Shown here piece by piece: positions 46,247-56,504 of a DNA stretch of 64,000 nucleotides. The stretch spans positions 1-64,000 of the forward strand of contig JALQBC010000033.1 in the NCBI GenBank assembly GCA_023375675.1, read 5' to 3'. The notes under the pieces are model-generated. The model worked only from the letters and a program-made list of their open reading frames with translations, was not told the DNA's origin and did not search any database. The DNA comes from Cytospora piceicola. Lineage: Eukaryota > Ascomycota > Sordariomycetes > Diaporthales > Cytosporaceae. The stretch's first letter is position 1; the number at the start of each line of letters is the position of its first letter. The position numbers were made by a program, and so were the translations under genes.

Positions 46247-46842
46247 ATCTGGACATCCATGGATGTCTCTATTCCGACTTTGATGCTTGAGATGCTGAGC
46301 TTTTTCGCAATGTAGCTCCTGATAGTGCAAATGAAAGAATCAGTACAGGCTGACGGAATGTGCCATTGTTGGATTGGTACCTCATATCTCTGGTAATAGG
46401 AGGACACCATGGGGGTTGCTTTACCGTCCTGATCACTTACACGGAAGCTAACATATCTACTTAGGTACCTAGGCGCCCCTTGCTTCAGGGACATTCACCC
46501 TGCCATTGGCCAATCCAGCCCGCCACTGGCCAATCCAGCCCGCCATTGGTCAATTCAACCCAGTCCAGGGCATTCAACATTCCCACCAGCATCCGATCTC
46601 CACTGGTTTGTGACAGCTTCCAGAAGCGCGGCCGGGAAACTCCCAATGTCCGAATCCTGCGTCTAATGATCTGTAGCAGTTCGTACAGGAGCACTCTCCA
46701 CCGTCTTCACCTAACATAGCAACTCCGAAACCTTCCACCTTTGGGATAGCTGTCTCTGTTTGTCTCGCGATAGGAGCTGAATTTCAGGGACGATCTCTCC
46801 GCATTTTCCTACAAGCAGCTACCAACCCTGCTTTGTTCGACA
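46247..46842. promoter_or_regulatory. SPO11 3' flank and ERG7 promoter
   Basis: These 596 bases have no gene. The main feature is the CCAAT-box triplet at 46,503-46,562. A TACCTAGG site lies at about 46,464. Confidence 0.5.
46503..46562 (+). promoter_or_regulatory. Three tandem 20-bp repeats with paired CCAAT boxes
   Basis: CCATTGGCCAATCCAGCCCG is repeated at 46,503, 46,523 and 46,543, the third copy diverged. The first unit holds ATTGGCCAAT, two CCAAT boxes on opposite strands; the second keeps CCAAT on the plus strand and the third keeps ATTGG. The block lies 280-340 bases upstream of the lanosterol synthase ATG. The CCAAT-binding complex is known to regulate sterol genes in filamentous fungi; its action here is inference. 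Confidence 0.65.
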
Positions 46843-49277
46843 ATGGTGACAACTCGAAGCGGCGCACGCCAGTCAGCATCCTTCGATATAGAAGCATCGC
46901 CATTGCTGAACGGCAATGGACACGGCAAGAAACGCGGCACCGGCCTCTTCAACGGCCAGGAGATTTCCAGTGGTGGACAAGAACACGATGCCAAACGTCA
47001 AAGGGTTGCTGAGCCCGTCGACAAAAGTCGATGGCGTATGAAGGCCGATGGCGGGCGGCACACATGGCATTACCTGGATGATGACGAGGCCGCTGCGAAG
47101 TGGCCGCAGAGTTATGCCGAGAAGTGGTATCTTGGCATGCATCTCGTACGTCTTTTTGCCCTTCCGTTGACGACCTGCGTTTCCCTCCTCTACTGATCAT
47201 GCTTGCCCCTGAAGGACCTACCCTCCTTACCGGAACCCAACGCCCCGATCGACGCTGTCAGCAACGGCCTGACCTTCTTCGAACATCTGCAGCTTGATAC
47301 GGGCCATTGGGGCTGCGAATATGGCGGGCCCATGTTTCTGTTGCCCGGATACGCAATAGCATGGTACGCCACCAAGTCGCACATCCCGGAGATATACAGG
47401 AAAGAAATCAAGAACTATCTTTTTGCACGAGCGCATCCTGAAGACGGCGGCTGGGGCTTACACATTGAAGGAGAATCTACCATCCTGGGAACTTGTCTTA
47501 GCTACATTACTCTACGAATAATGGGCGCGGACGCCGACCACCCCGTTATGGTCAAGGCACGAGGAACGCTGCACAAGCTCGGGGGCGCAACACACGCACC
47601 GCACTGGGCCAAGTTCTGGATGGCCGTGCTCGGCGTGTGCAAGTACGACATCGTAAACCCCGTCCCTCCCGAGCCGTGGCTGCTACCGGACTGGGTGCCC
47701 ATTGCGCCGTGGCGGTGGTGGATACACATTCGGATGGTCTATCTTGCCATGTCATATATCGCCTCGAAGCGGTGGTCGTGCGAAGAAGACGACTTGATTC
47801 GCTCGCTGCGCGATGAACTCTTCACGGAGCCCTGGGAGAGCATCAATTGGAAGGGGAACCGCAATACGATCTGTCCGCGGGACAATTATCACCCCAAGAG
47901 CTGGCTGCTCAACACAGCCAATTGGGCCATTGTGAATGTGTGGGATCCGTATCTACGAACCAACGCTATCAAGGAGCGGGCAGAGAACTGGGTGTCCGAG
48001 TTGCTGGACATGGAGATGGCCAACACCGACTTCGCCTGCCTTGCACCGGTGAATCAGTCCATGACGCTGGTGTGCTGCTACATAAGGGATGGTCCGGACA
48101 GCTATACCGTCCGTCGGTTACGAGAACGTATGGAAGATTCCATTTTTGTCAATGCCGAGGGTATGATGGTCTGTGGGACAAATGGTGTGCAGTCATGGGA
48201 TACTGCATTCGCCATACAAGCCGTCATCTCGGCTGACCAAGCACAGGATCCACGATGGAGACCTATGCTTACAAAGGCACTTGAATTCCTCGACGACCAG
48301 CAAATAAGAGACAATGTGACGGACATGGAAAAATGCTACCGGCACCCACGAAAGGGCGCATGGGCATTCAGCAACAAGATCCAGGGGTACGCGGTGAGTG
48401 ACTGCGTGTCCGAGGCCCTGAAATCTGTCATCCTACTGCAAAAGACACCCGGATATCCACAGCTGCTGGACGACAGACGTATTTTCGACGCAGTCGATAC
48501 ACTGCTTACATATCAAGACCCGAAAACTGGAGGCTGTGCATCGTACGAGACGCCCCGGGGCGGGTCGTACATGGAGATGTTGAACGCAGCGGAAATCTTT
48601 GGGAATATCATGGTCGAGTACTTGTACCCGGAATGTACCACAGCGGCGGTCACCACCCTGTCACTGTTCCAAAAGCACTGGCCAGACTATCGCACCAAGG
48701 AGATTGAGCGCTTCATCGAGAGAGCGGTGAGCTGGATCAAGACGGCCCAGTTTGACCACGGCGGATGGTACGGCAGTTGGGCCGTCTGCTTTACGTATGC
48801 GACGATGTTTGCTCTGGAGAGTCTGGCGACCGTAGGAGAGACATACGAGAACAGCGAACACTCAAGACGAGGCTGCGACTTCTTGATCTCGAAACAGAGG
48901 GAAGACGGTGGGTGGAGTGAGTCGTACCAGGTAAGTTATTTACAATTCATAGGCAGAGTTTACCACCTCTGGCTGACATATCGTACCAGGCTTGCGAGCA
49001 ACACCTCTACATCGAACACCCATCGGGGTCACAGGTTGTCATGACAGCGTGGGCACTGATTGGCCTGATGAACGCTGGTTATCCTGATGTTGAGCCGCTC
49101 AAGCGCGGCGTGAAGCTGATCATGGACCGGCAGCAGCCCAATGGGGAGTGGAAGCAAGAGGCGATCGAGGGCGTGTTCAACAAGAGTTGTTGCATCAGCT
49201 ACCCGAACTACAAGTTCACATTCACCATTAAGGCGTTGGGTATGTTTGCGAAACGGTATCCGGATGCCACTCTTTGA
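46843..49277 (+). CDS. erg7: Lanosterol synthase (oxidosqualene cyclase)
   Basis: This enzyme cyclises 2,3-oxidosqualene to lanosterol in ergosterol synthesis at the ER and lipid droplets. Exons are 46,843-47,145, 47,215-48,930 and 48,990-49,277 (introns 69 and 59 nt); the product is 768 aa. The N-terminal 70 residues are a low-complexity extension. Several QW repeats are visible, such as [40 protein letters not shown] and [20 protein letters not shown]. The catalytic acid lies in [12 protein letters not shown] (Asp497), a variant of the usual DCTAE that keeps the Asp, Cys and Glu. The end [19 protein letters not shown] is characteristic. A paralogue making another triterpene cannot be excluded. 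Confidence 0.92.
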
Positions 49278-50200
49278 GGTAGAGCTCAAGCTGTCCAGGT
49301 CATGGAACATGGGACAAAGCGCAGCAAGCACCAACAAATCATCAAGTGGGTATACCTGGCGACATGATAGATGAACAATGATGGTAAAATGGTACCATGG
49401 CATTACAAGGTGGTGTCGTTGCTTATGCCACAGGTTGGGAAGACTGGCAGCTTTAATCCGTTTCGATGCCGTGAGGAGCCGTCCACCGTAATGATGGCCT
49501 CATTAGAACAATGTGGAAGGAACTGTGGAAACGCTTACTACGTACGTACCTAGGTAGGTAGGTAGTAGGCAGGCCGACTGCAAGTACAAATCAAGTGTCC
49601 TCAGCTAGTACGGTACTTGCTCAAGTATGTGCCCAGTGCCCAGGTGAGTACTGCCTCTGATACCTGGGTACTATGGTCCTGGTATCATTTCTAGAGCATT
49701 CCGGACAAGGGTTAGGATGGGCGGTGAAGGAGGGGTCAGTCCGAGAAAAGAAAATTTGAAGGATTAGGAAGGCGGTGGTGGGAGATAGCCCCAGGCTGCC
49801 GGCTGTTTTGACAGGCAGAACGTCGGGGGCTATGATAAACAAACGGCCTGTGCCGTAACCCGTAACCCCTCCACTTGCCCTTCCTCTCCCCAACGCCCTC
49901 ACCCAACAACAACAGTAACAACGCCAGTAACATCGACAGCAACTTCTTTTCAAAAACAACATCGCCCCTACTCCTCTATCACATTTCCCAGCAACATAAG
50001 AACCGCACCTATCGCGAAAGTCCAATGTAAGCTTTGTCCCTTCTGTCTCGTCGTACCATCAACAATAATCCTTCGATGTCCTCCTCACAACCGTACTCCC
50101 CTGCCCAGACGTCCAAGTACGTACATATATTGCTTGATCTTGAGTAAACAACTGACGCCAAACAAAGACAGCCATCGTAACGAAGGAGCCCCCCGTGACC
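49278..50200. promoter_or_regulatory. ERG7 3' flank and SGT1 promoter/leader
   Basis: This 923-base region has no gene. A TACCTAGGTAGGTAGG run lies at 49,546-49,562. A CA-rich leader (ACAACAACAG type) precedes SGT1. A possible 5'-leader intron runs from GTACGTACAT (about 50,117) to ACAG (50,170). If it is spliced, an upstream ATG at 50,073-50,075 opens a short frame that is not in phase with SGT1. Confidence 0.45.
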
Positions 50201-51643
50201 ATGTCCGCCACCAAGCTTAGCGAAGCGGGCTTGAAAGCCGTCGAACAGCGAAACTGGCAGGATGCCATCGCGAACCTCTCCAAAGCCATCGAACAATCCA
50301 AGTCCCCGGCATGGCTACTCGCCCGCTCCCAAGCGTACATGGAGATAGGCCAGCTCAGAAAGGCCATCCGCGACGCTGAATACGCATACTGTGTGGCGGC
50401 AGAGCGAGGCAACGACAAGAGCCGCAAGCAAATGATCGAAGCCACATACCGAAGATCCGTTGCCCACTTCCGCGCCAAGGAGTACGCAAACGCCGATAAG
50501 CTTGCCGTATGGTCGCAGCGCCTGGCTGAGGGCGTTACCGTCAAGACCTCCGCCGAGGTGTCCAAGGACTACATCAATGAGGACGGGTTCTACCACGTAA
50601 CTGTGGAGGAAGCTATGGCCGAGGACAAGCAAAATAACGAGGCTTCGGCTAATGCTGACCCGTCGTCCAAGCTCGCACTACTGATGGGCGGCGGCGATGA
50701 AAAGGCGATGCCGTACAAGAAGGACTGGAACAAGGCACAGATGTTCCGTGCTACCGTGGTCCGATTCCTCCAGGCTCTGCCCGCTGATGACCCTGCGAGG
50801 AAGGTATCCGTCAAGTTGGTGCCGACGAAGCCCTCTCTGGAGGATACAGAGAACACAGAGGACACTGCGATGAAGGGCCCAAAGGTCGAAGCCACAAAGG
50901 CAAGCCCTGTACAATACGCGCCGAAGCCCAAGGTCGAGACTACGAACCAGCCCTTCCGCAGTCAATTTTATCAGACCGACAGCTCCATTACCGTCTCGCT
51001 GTTCATGAAGTTTGCGAGCAAGGAAGATACGAGCAGGGTGCAGGTGGACATGCACAGCAATCTGGTCACGGCGTCCCACCTTCCCAGGGATCCTTCAACC
51101 ATGTACCTCATTCCCCACGCTGCCATTGACCCCGCCAAGTCGACATACCGAGTCGCTCCGATGAAGATAGAGTTCACACTCGTGAAGACCTCGCCAGCGA
51201 AGTGGCCCTCTTTCGGCCGAGAGGAGATGTCACTGCCAAATTTGTCCAGTCTGCCGTCTGCCGACGCACATGTGACAAGCGAGTCTATCGTACCTACTTC
51301 CGCAGGCTCTGGTCCTGCTCCACAACCCCCCAGCGTCGTCTCGACCTCCGCCCCGGCTGTCGAAAAGCCTAAGGGCCCTGCGTACCCCACCAGCTCCAAG
51401 TCGGGTCCTAAAGATTGGGAGAAGGTAGGCAGTGACGACGACCCAGAAGAAGAGCCAAAGGATGTGGATCACTTCTTCAAGCAGCTCTTTGCGAACAGCA
51501 CACCCGAGCAGCAGCGGGCCATGATGAAGTCTTACACGGAGAGTAATGGTACATCGTTGAGCACCGACTGGGACAGCGTGAGCAAAGGCAAGGTGGAGAC
51601 GGATCCACCCAAGGGAATGGAGGCCAAGAAGTGGTCCAATTAG
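50201..51643 (+). CDS. sgt1: SGT1-like co-chaperone (TPR, CS, SGS)
   Basis: This HSP90/SKP1 co-chaperone acts in kinetochore assembly and SCF ubiquitin ligase function. It is a single exon of 480 aa from ATG 50,201; a GTG two codons earlier is not a likely start. The order of parts is a TPR-like N-terminus (GLKAVEQRNWQDAIANLSKA, then RSQAYMEIGQLRKAIRDAEY), a variable linker with Lys/Pro/Thr, and a CS domain at about 250-340 (FRSQFYQTDSSITVSLFMKF, then VDMHSNLVTASHL and MKIEFTLVKTSPAKWPSF). The SGS domain ends it at about 395-480 (YPTSSKSGPKDWEKVG, then DHFFKQLFANSTPEQQRAMM and STDWDSVSKGKV). The gene is convergent with the glucosyltransferase, 352 bases apart. Confidence 0.93.
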   Translation: MSATKLSEAGLKAVEQRNWQDAIANLSKAIEQSKSPAWLLARSQAYMEIGQLRKAIRDAEYAYCVAAERGNDKSRKQMIEATYRRSVAHFRAKEYANADKLAVWSQRLAEGVTVKTSAEVSKDYINEDGFYHVTVEEAMAEDKQNNEASANADPSSKLALLMGGGDEKAMPYKKDWNKAQMFRATVVRFLQALPADDPARKVSVKLVPTKPSLEDTENTEDTAMKGPKVEATKASPVQYAPKPKVETTNQPFRSQFYQTDSSITVSLFMKFASKEDTSRVQVDMHSNLVTASHLPRDPSTMYLIPHAAIDPAKSTYRVAPMKIEFTLVKTSPAKWPSFGREEMSLPNLSSLPSADAHVTSESIVPTSAGSGPAPQPPSVVSTSAPAVEKPKGPAYPTSSKSGPKDWEKVGSDDDPEEEPKDVDHFFKQLFANSTPEQQRAMMKSYTESNGTSLSTDWDSVSKGKVETDPPKGMEAKKWSN

Positions 51644-51995
51644 GGCCTTGGTTGAAATTCTCCGCGTTGGTTAATTTAATGGGATGTTAAAAGCCTTCGT
51701 GGTTAGTTGGTCTCGTAGTTCAAGGTCGAGTGAAGGAGCGGATGGGGGGCCGAATAGGTACAGAATGGGTTCCGGCCTCTGCCGGTTTAAATAACTTTCC
51801 TGCTAAGTTGGTACCGGGCACGAGGCTTGTGTAGTTGATAGCTTATTGCGTGATAGCCAGGAGTTCAGGACCCCAAGGGTACGAAAATCTGCATGACTTC
51901 GATTTGCCTTGGCCATGGTGGACACTCCTTGACATCAAACATGGTGCCTATCTTTTTATATACACTGACTGCACCAGGACAGACAGCAAGGTCGA
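51644..51995. terminator. Shared 3' region of two convergent genes
   Basis: These 352 bases lie between the stop codons of SGT1 (plus) and the ceramide glucosyltransferase (minus). They must hold both polyadenylation regions. I see no separate gene. Confidence 0.4.
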
Positions 51996-53725
51996 CTATT
52001 TCTTAGCGAAAGGCCTTGGGTTCCGGCGTGTTGCCGTCGGCCGGCCTTCCCATCTCGGCACATCATCATGCTTCCACTCATTTATAGCAGAACCATTGCC
52101 CGTTCCCTCACCATCAGCCTCAACGTGGCCATTTTGCGCCGAAGTTTTGCCCTGCTGCTGAAGTGCAACGACACTCATATCCCTCCTGACCCGGAACATC
52201 TTTCCCCTCCAGGCGACAGTCGTACCCAGCAGCACCGCCCATGCCCATATGGGAAATGCCAGAATCTCGCGTCCTAACCAGGCGGGTAGCCACTCTCGGA
52301 AGGGCTTTCTGTCAAGCCCGTCGGGTTGTCCTGCTCCCCGTGCAAAGAAGGGCGTGTTGTCATCCGGCTCAACGGTGGAGCAGGAGTGGAGACGACGATA
52401 TACGGCTCGGTCGCATATCATCCATATCGACACCCCCGCAAGCCAGAGACAGCACATGGTTGTCCAAGTCTGTGGGATGGCGAAGGTAGTTTTGAAGAAA
52501 GACAAGGTGGTGATAGCGTAGGAGAAGTAGAGGTTGCAGAGTATTGACTCGACGCCCGGCTCCACCAGCGTGGCGAGCATGACCGTCCATTTGCGAACTC
52601 TCAACCACCTCACCCTGCGTGCCCAGTACTGCGCCACGCTCATGCCGCTCATGGGCTGTATGGCGAGATCACCCCAGACGAGCCCATGGTTCCTAAAGCC
52701 AGGAATGTCTGCGTGCCAGAGAAGATCGCCGATCAGATGGTCCTCGCAAATGTAGCTACTGAAGAAGTCGATGCCTCGGCCACGGTTGGCGTCCGTCGCG
52801 GAGAGATTGCGGTTGTGTTGGGGTTGAGTGTAGGTATCGAGATGTTGTTTCCTGAACATGTTGCTCTTGCCAAGGATACAAGGGGCTATACCGACGGTGT
52901 TGATCGCGCCGTAAAATTTGGCATGTGTTGTCGCCATGAACATTTCGTCGAGGCGGCCGCCGCCGAGACGCCATGCTCGTTGCCACAGGCCCTGACCATG
53001 CCCTGTTTCGCTGCCGTCCTCTGTTGAGGGTGGGATGTCGACCACAAGAGGCAACTGGTGAACGAACTTGAACGGCGTGGTTCGTCCCTCCCCAGGGAGG
53101 TAACCCATCAGCTTGTCGACCATGTGCCCGGCCACGTCGGGGCTTATCCAGACGTTGCAGTCGAGCATCCATACCAGCGAATCCGAGGGCGCTTCGCGGT
53201 ATGCGCGACTGATGTTGCGTATCTTGGGGTTTGGGCCATACCCGTCTTTCTCATCCAGGCTTGATATCAACGGGTCGTATTCCTCGACAAACAACCTCAC
53301 ATCGAACCCTTCTCTTCCGAAATCCTCAATTATACGTTCCAACACAGGATAGGCAGGATCGTCTTCGGAGGAGACACAGAGGCTGATGGTCAAGTTGGAC
53401 TTCGGATAGACCTGTCGGAAGGTGGATGCCAGGCACTCATACAGCTGGGGCTCGAGGCCCTTTACGGGACGTATTATTGATATGTGCGGGAGTCCGTCTT
53501 CAGGGAGGTATGGCGAGGTGGCTTTGCCAGGAGGATGGGAGTAGTGGCGGAACCTAGGAGGCACGGAGAGTTAGTAAGTAAGGGAGGCTTAGCAAATACA
53601 ACTAAGGTAGTGCGTGGTACGCACAGCTTGAAAATGCCAATACTTTGAACGACGTAAACGACCGAACTCCAGACCAATGCCGGAACTGCGGCATAGACCG
53701 CTACATTGTCAAGAAGAAAGGACAT
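51996..53725 (-). CDS. Ceramide glucosyltransferase (glucosylceramide synthase)
   Basis: This GT21 family enzyme transfers glucose from UDP-glucose to ceramide at the Golgi/ER. Exons on the minus strand are 53,725-53,625 and 53,553-51,996 with a 71-nt intron; the product is 552 aa. An N-terminal membrane anchor (AAVPALVWSSVVYVVQSIGI) is followed by HISIIRPVKGLEPQLYECL. The D,D,D,(R/Q)xxRW signature is present: SEDDPAYPV, VWMLDCNVWISPDVAGH, YICEDHLIGDLL and QYWARRVRWLRVRK. C-terminal hydrophobic segments follow (YFSYAITTLSFF and others). A second in-frame ATG 30 bases upstream (53,755) could also be the start. The enzyme supplies the glucosylceramides typical of filamentous fungi. Confidence 0.92.
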
Positions 53726-54860
53726 TGCTACTAAGGACGAGATCGAGTCGGTCATCCAAGACAGCAACAATGGCAAGCAGTACCGTAGACTGTAGATTGT
53801 GTAGAGGGCCCGAAGGTCGGGGAGCAAGAGAAGAGAAGCGTCGAGAAGTTTTGGGGGGGGGGGTTGGATTTACGTGTTCCTATACCAAAACAACTTCCAT
53901 GACGGGCCCAAACCTCATCGCTTGCCAGCAAGCCACTGACCAACTGATTGAGTGACTTGAGTGACTTGATTGTCAAAATACAGTGATCCGCCCAACCGCT
54001 GTACACGCCTGTTCGGTCAGTTGCTGGCTTTAGTACGTACGTACAAAAGATGCCGGCATCCGGAAGTCGGCATAATTGAAGTACCTAGGTAATGGGTTGA
54101 GCTCTCTTTCGCCTGCCGGTGCTCCAGGCGGCACGTGGGTAGCTACCTAGGTACCCGAGCAGCCTAGCAGCAGCCTACCTACAGTACGCTGGTAGGTACG
54201 GCAAGCTCCCCAAATCCCTTGGGCCGGTGAGTACCTAGTACATACCTAGGTACCGTTTGGTCTACATATGTACCTAGGTACCTACCTAGATACTCGGGCC
54301 GATGGAGCTCCGGTTCCCGCCCTTGCTTAGCTAAGTTGGCGAGCTTCTTTGCGAATTCAAAGAACGCCGAGAATTTGTAAAAAAGTCCACGACCGCAAGA
54401 ATTGTTTTCCTTTGACGATCCAGACAACACCAAAAATAATGACCAACAACTACGATACTTGAGCGACCTCAACTTCTGCTTTTCCCTATTGCTGGCTTGG
54501 TTTTACCACCGCATTGGATGGCCAATGAAACTGGGTCTGGGTCGGCTCACTGGGAAGAATGTCCCTTGAAACAGTAAGTTATTGACTTTTTCTTTGTCGG
54601 TTTCTTTTGTCCATCTCGACCCTGGACCTCGACAACTACCCAACCCCGTCCCTGACACATCGCGATGATGACAACTACTATATCGGTGCTTAGAGAGACT
54701 TGTCTCTCGGTGTTAGCTCCTAAATAAGACTAACAACGGTATCTGAGCGATCAATTACAACATGCCTTGCAGCAAGCAATATATACCCACGATTCATCCC
54801 TGCGAAGAGCTTAGCTAACCTGAGACTCCCGCGAATAGTCCGACATGATCTGCGCTAGAA
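53726..54860. promoter_or_regulatory. Divergent promoter region with TACCTAGGTA cluster
   Basis: This 1.1-kb region lies between the glucosyltransferase and SEN2. An 11-base G run lies at about 53,853. TACCTAGGTA-type palindromes are dense at 54,079-54,296. A GAGAGACTTGTCTCTC hairpin lies at about 54,690. A GTAAGT-to-TAG pair (54,574 to 54,838) could be a 265-nt intron in the SEN2 leader. Confidence 0.45.
54079..54296. repeat. Cluster of TACCTAGGTA palindromes
   Basis: Sites at about 54,081, 54,144, 54,243, 54,270 and 54,280 share the core TACCTAGGTA, some extended to GGTACCTAGGTACC. Spacing is irregular. Confidence 0.75.
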
Positions 54861-54868
54861 ATGGCTGA
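54845..54868 (+). promoter_or_regulatory. Upstream ORF overlapping the SEN2 start
   Basis: An ATG 16 bases before the SEN2 ATG opens a seven-codon frame (MICARNG) that stops at 54,866-54,868, inside the SEN2 coding sequence and out of phase with it. Ribosomes that start here could not simply reinitiate downstream, so it could lower SEN2 translation. This is inference from sequence only. Confidence 0.45.
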
Positions 54869-56504
54869 AGTCCAAACATCAAATATCGACCGTCCGGTCG
54901 ACGTGGTTCCTGCTGCTGCATGTTCACCAGAACCGGCGGCATCCGCACCGTCCCCATCTCCGTCTGTGCCTGTGCCTACACCCGCATCTGCGTCTGCTCC
55001 CAAAGGCCCTAGGCAGCCTCCGCCTCATCAAATTTATAAGCAGCCAGCTCCTCTGCGAGTATTCCCTTATCCGAGCCTCACCGTCAACCCAGTCTCCCTT
55101 ATCCACCTTGCCATCAGCTGGCTGGGCCAATTTCTCTGCCCCCCTCCTTCCGAACCATCCGTCATTCACACGGCGTTCTGGGACAATGAAACCCGTACCA
55201 TTAGGGTTACGGACGACAAGTCCATGATGGACCTTTGGCAGCAGGGCTTCTTTGGCAAGGGAAGTCTTAGTCGAAGTGAGCCGAACTGGTTGAAGAGGGA
55301 GAAAACCCGGCTCGGACTCGTCAAGGGTCGGGTCTCTGAGGTCGAAACAAATAAGCGCAGGGCAGAGCGCAACCGTACCAAGTGGGAGCGTGCAAGGGTC
55401 GAGCAAGAAGCTTTGGAACAGAAGCGACTTGAGGAAGCTACAGTCCTGCCACGGCCTCTGACGTTGTCCGTCGATCCCCCACATCTACCCCTAAGACTGC
55501 CTACCAGAGCACCTGTTGGCCCGCTGGAGCTTCTCGCCCTTCCCAACTCTCCGCTTGATCTGCTTGAGAATACTCGCAGTCATGTTCCGTCAGCCTCCGA
55601 GGAATGCGTCGATAGTGCCGATGCCTCCAAGGATGGTTCGAGCACATCTGGAAATGATGATGCCGAGTCAAAAACCACGGTTTCGGAGCGCACACCACTG
55701 AAGCGAGTCAAGAGCGTCCGCTTTTCGCCCACTGTAGAGTCTACCGAGTTTCTACACACCGATCCTCCTAGGCCCCCACACTCTGTGCCGGATCTCTCCT
55801 CGAAGACCATTCCTACCCCTGAACCGAACCGGACTCCCAATTTCATCAAGGATGTTCCGGCTGCCAGTGCCGCTGAGGAACTTTCCCGGCCACTCACGGG
55901 CCCTGAGGAAGTGGCTTTGTTCAACAAGGAACACTTGCAACTTCTTCCTGAAGAAGCCCTGTTCCTATCACTCTCGCTCGGCGCCTTGAAAGTCGTTGAT
56001 TTGTCAACCAATTCGACTGTCTCGACCAAAGACCTTGTTGCTCTCCTCCGCCAGCACTCATATTTCCCTCCCCGCCTCCCGTCACAGTCACTCCAACCCG
56101 ACGACCCTTTCCTTATCCACTACGCCGTCTATCATCATTTCCGCTCGCTAGGCTGGGTTCCCCGCGCCGGAATCAAGTTTGGTGTGGACTGGCTCCTCTA
56201 CTACCGCGGTCCTGTATTTGATCACGCTGAGTATGGCTTGCTCATTCTGCCGTCGTATTCGGACCCGTACTGGAAGGCCATGGGAAAGGAGGCGCCACGC
56301 AAGAGCTGGCATTGGTTCATGGGTGTGAACCGCGTGCTGAGCAAGGTTTTCAAAAGGTTGGTGTTGGTCTACGTTGAAATTCCGCCGCCCACTGCGTTCC
56401 TAGAGGATGGCACTCCGAGAGATGGAATGGGAGATTTGTTAAAGAGCTATAAGATGCGGGAAGTAATGGTCAAGAGGTGGTCTTCGAACCGCAATCGAGA
56501 CTAG
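54861..56504 (+). CDS. sen2: tRNA-splicing endonuclease subunit SEN2
   Basis: This is a catalytic subunit of the tRNA-splicing endonuclease, which cleaves the 5' splice site of pre-tRNAs. It is a single exon of 547 aa. The N-terminus is Ala/Pro/Ser-rich. QPAPLRVFPYPSLTVNPVSL and the block LWQQGFFGKGSLSRSEPNWL are conserved SEN2 features. A long disordered linker follows. The C-terminal nuclease domain starts EEVALFNKEHLQLLPEEALF. It holds the catalytic region HYAVYHHFRSLGWVPRAGIK and then FGVDWLLYYRGPVFDHAEYG (with Tyr and the catalytic His), followed by the Lys/Arg-containing NRVLSKVFKRLVLVYVEIP. Length and order are normal for ascomycetes. Confidence 0.92.
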   Translation: MAEVQTSNIDRPVDVVPAAACSPEPAASAPSPSPSVPVPTPASASAPKGPRQPPPHQIYKQPAPLRVFPYPSLTVNPVSLIHLAISWLGQFLCPPPSEPSVIHTAFWDNETRTIRVTDDKSMMDLWQQGFFGKGSLSRSEPNWLKREKTRLGLVKGRVSEVETNKRRAERNRTKWERARVEQEALEQKRLEEATVLPRPLTLSVDPPHLPLRLPTRAPVGPLELLALPNSPLDLLENTRSHVPSASEECVDSADASKDGSSTSGNDDAESKTTVSERTPLKRVKSVRFSPTVESTEFLHTDPPRPPHSVPDLSSKTIPTPEPNRTPNFIKDVPAASAAEELSRPLTGPEEVALFNKEHLQLLPEEALFLSLSLGALKVVDLSTNSTVSTKDLVALLRQHSYFPPRLPSQSLQPDDPFLIHYAVYHHFRSLGWVPRAGIKFGVDWLLYYRGPVFDHAEYGLLILPSYSDPYWKAMGKEAPRKSWHWFMGVNRVLSKVFKRLVLVYVEIPPPTAFLEDGTPRDGMGDLLKSYKMREVMVKRWSSNRNRD

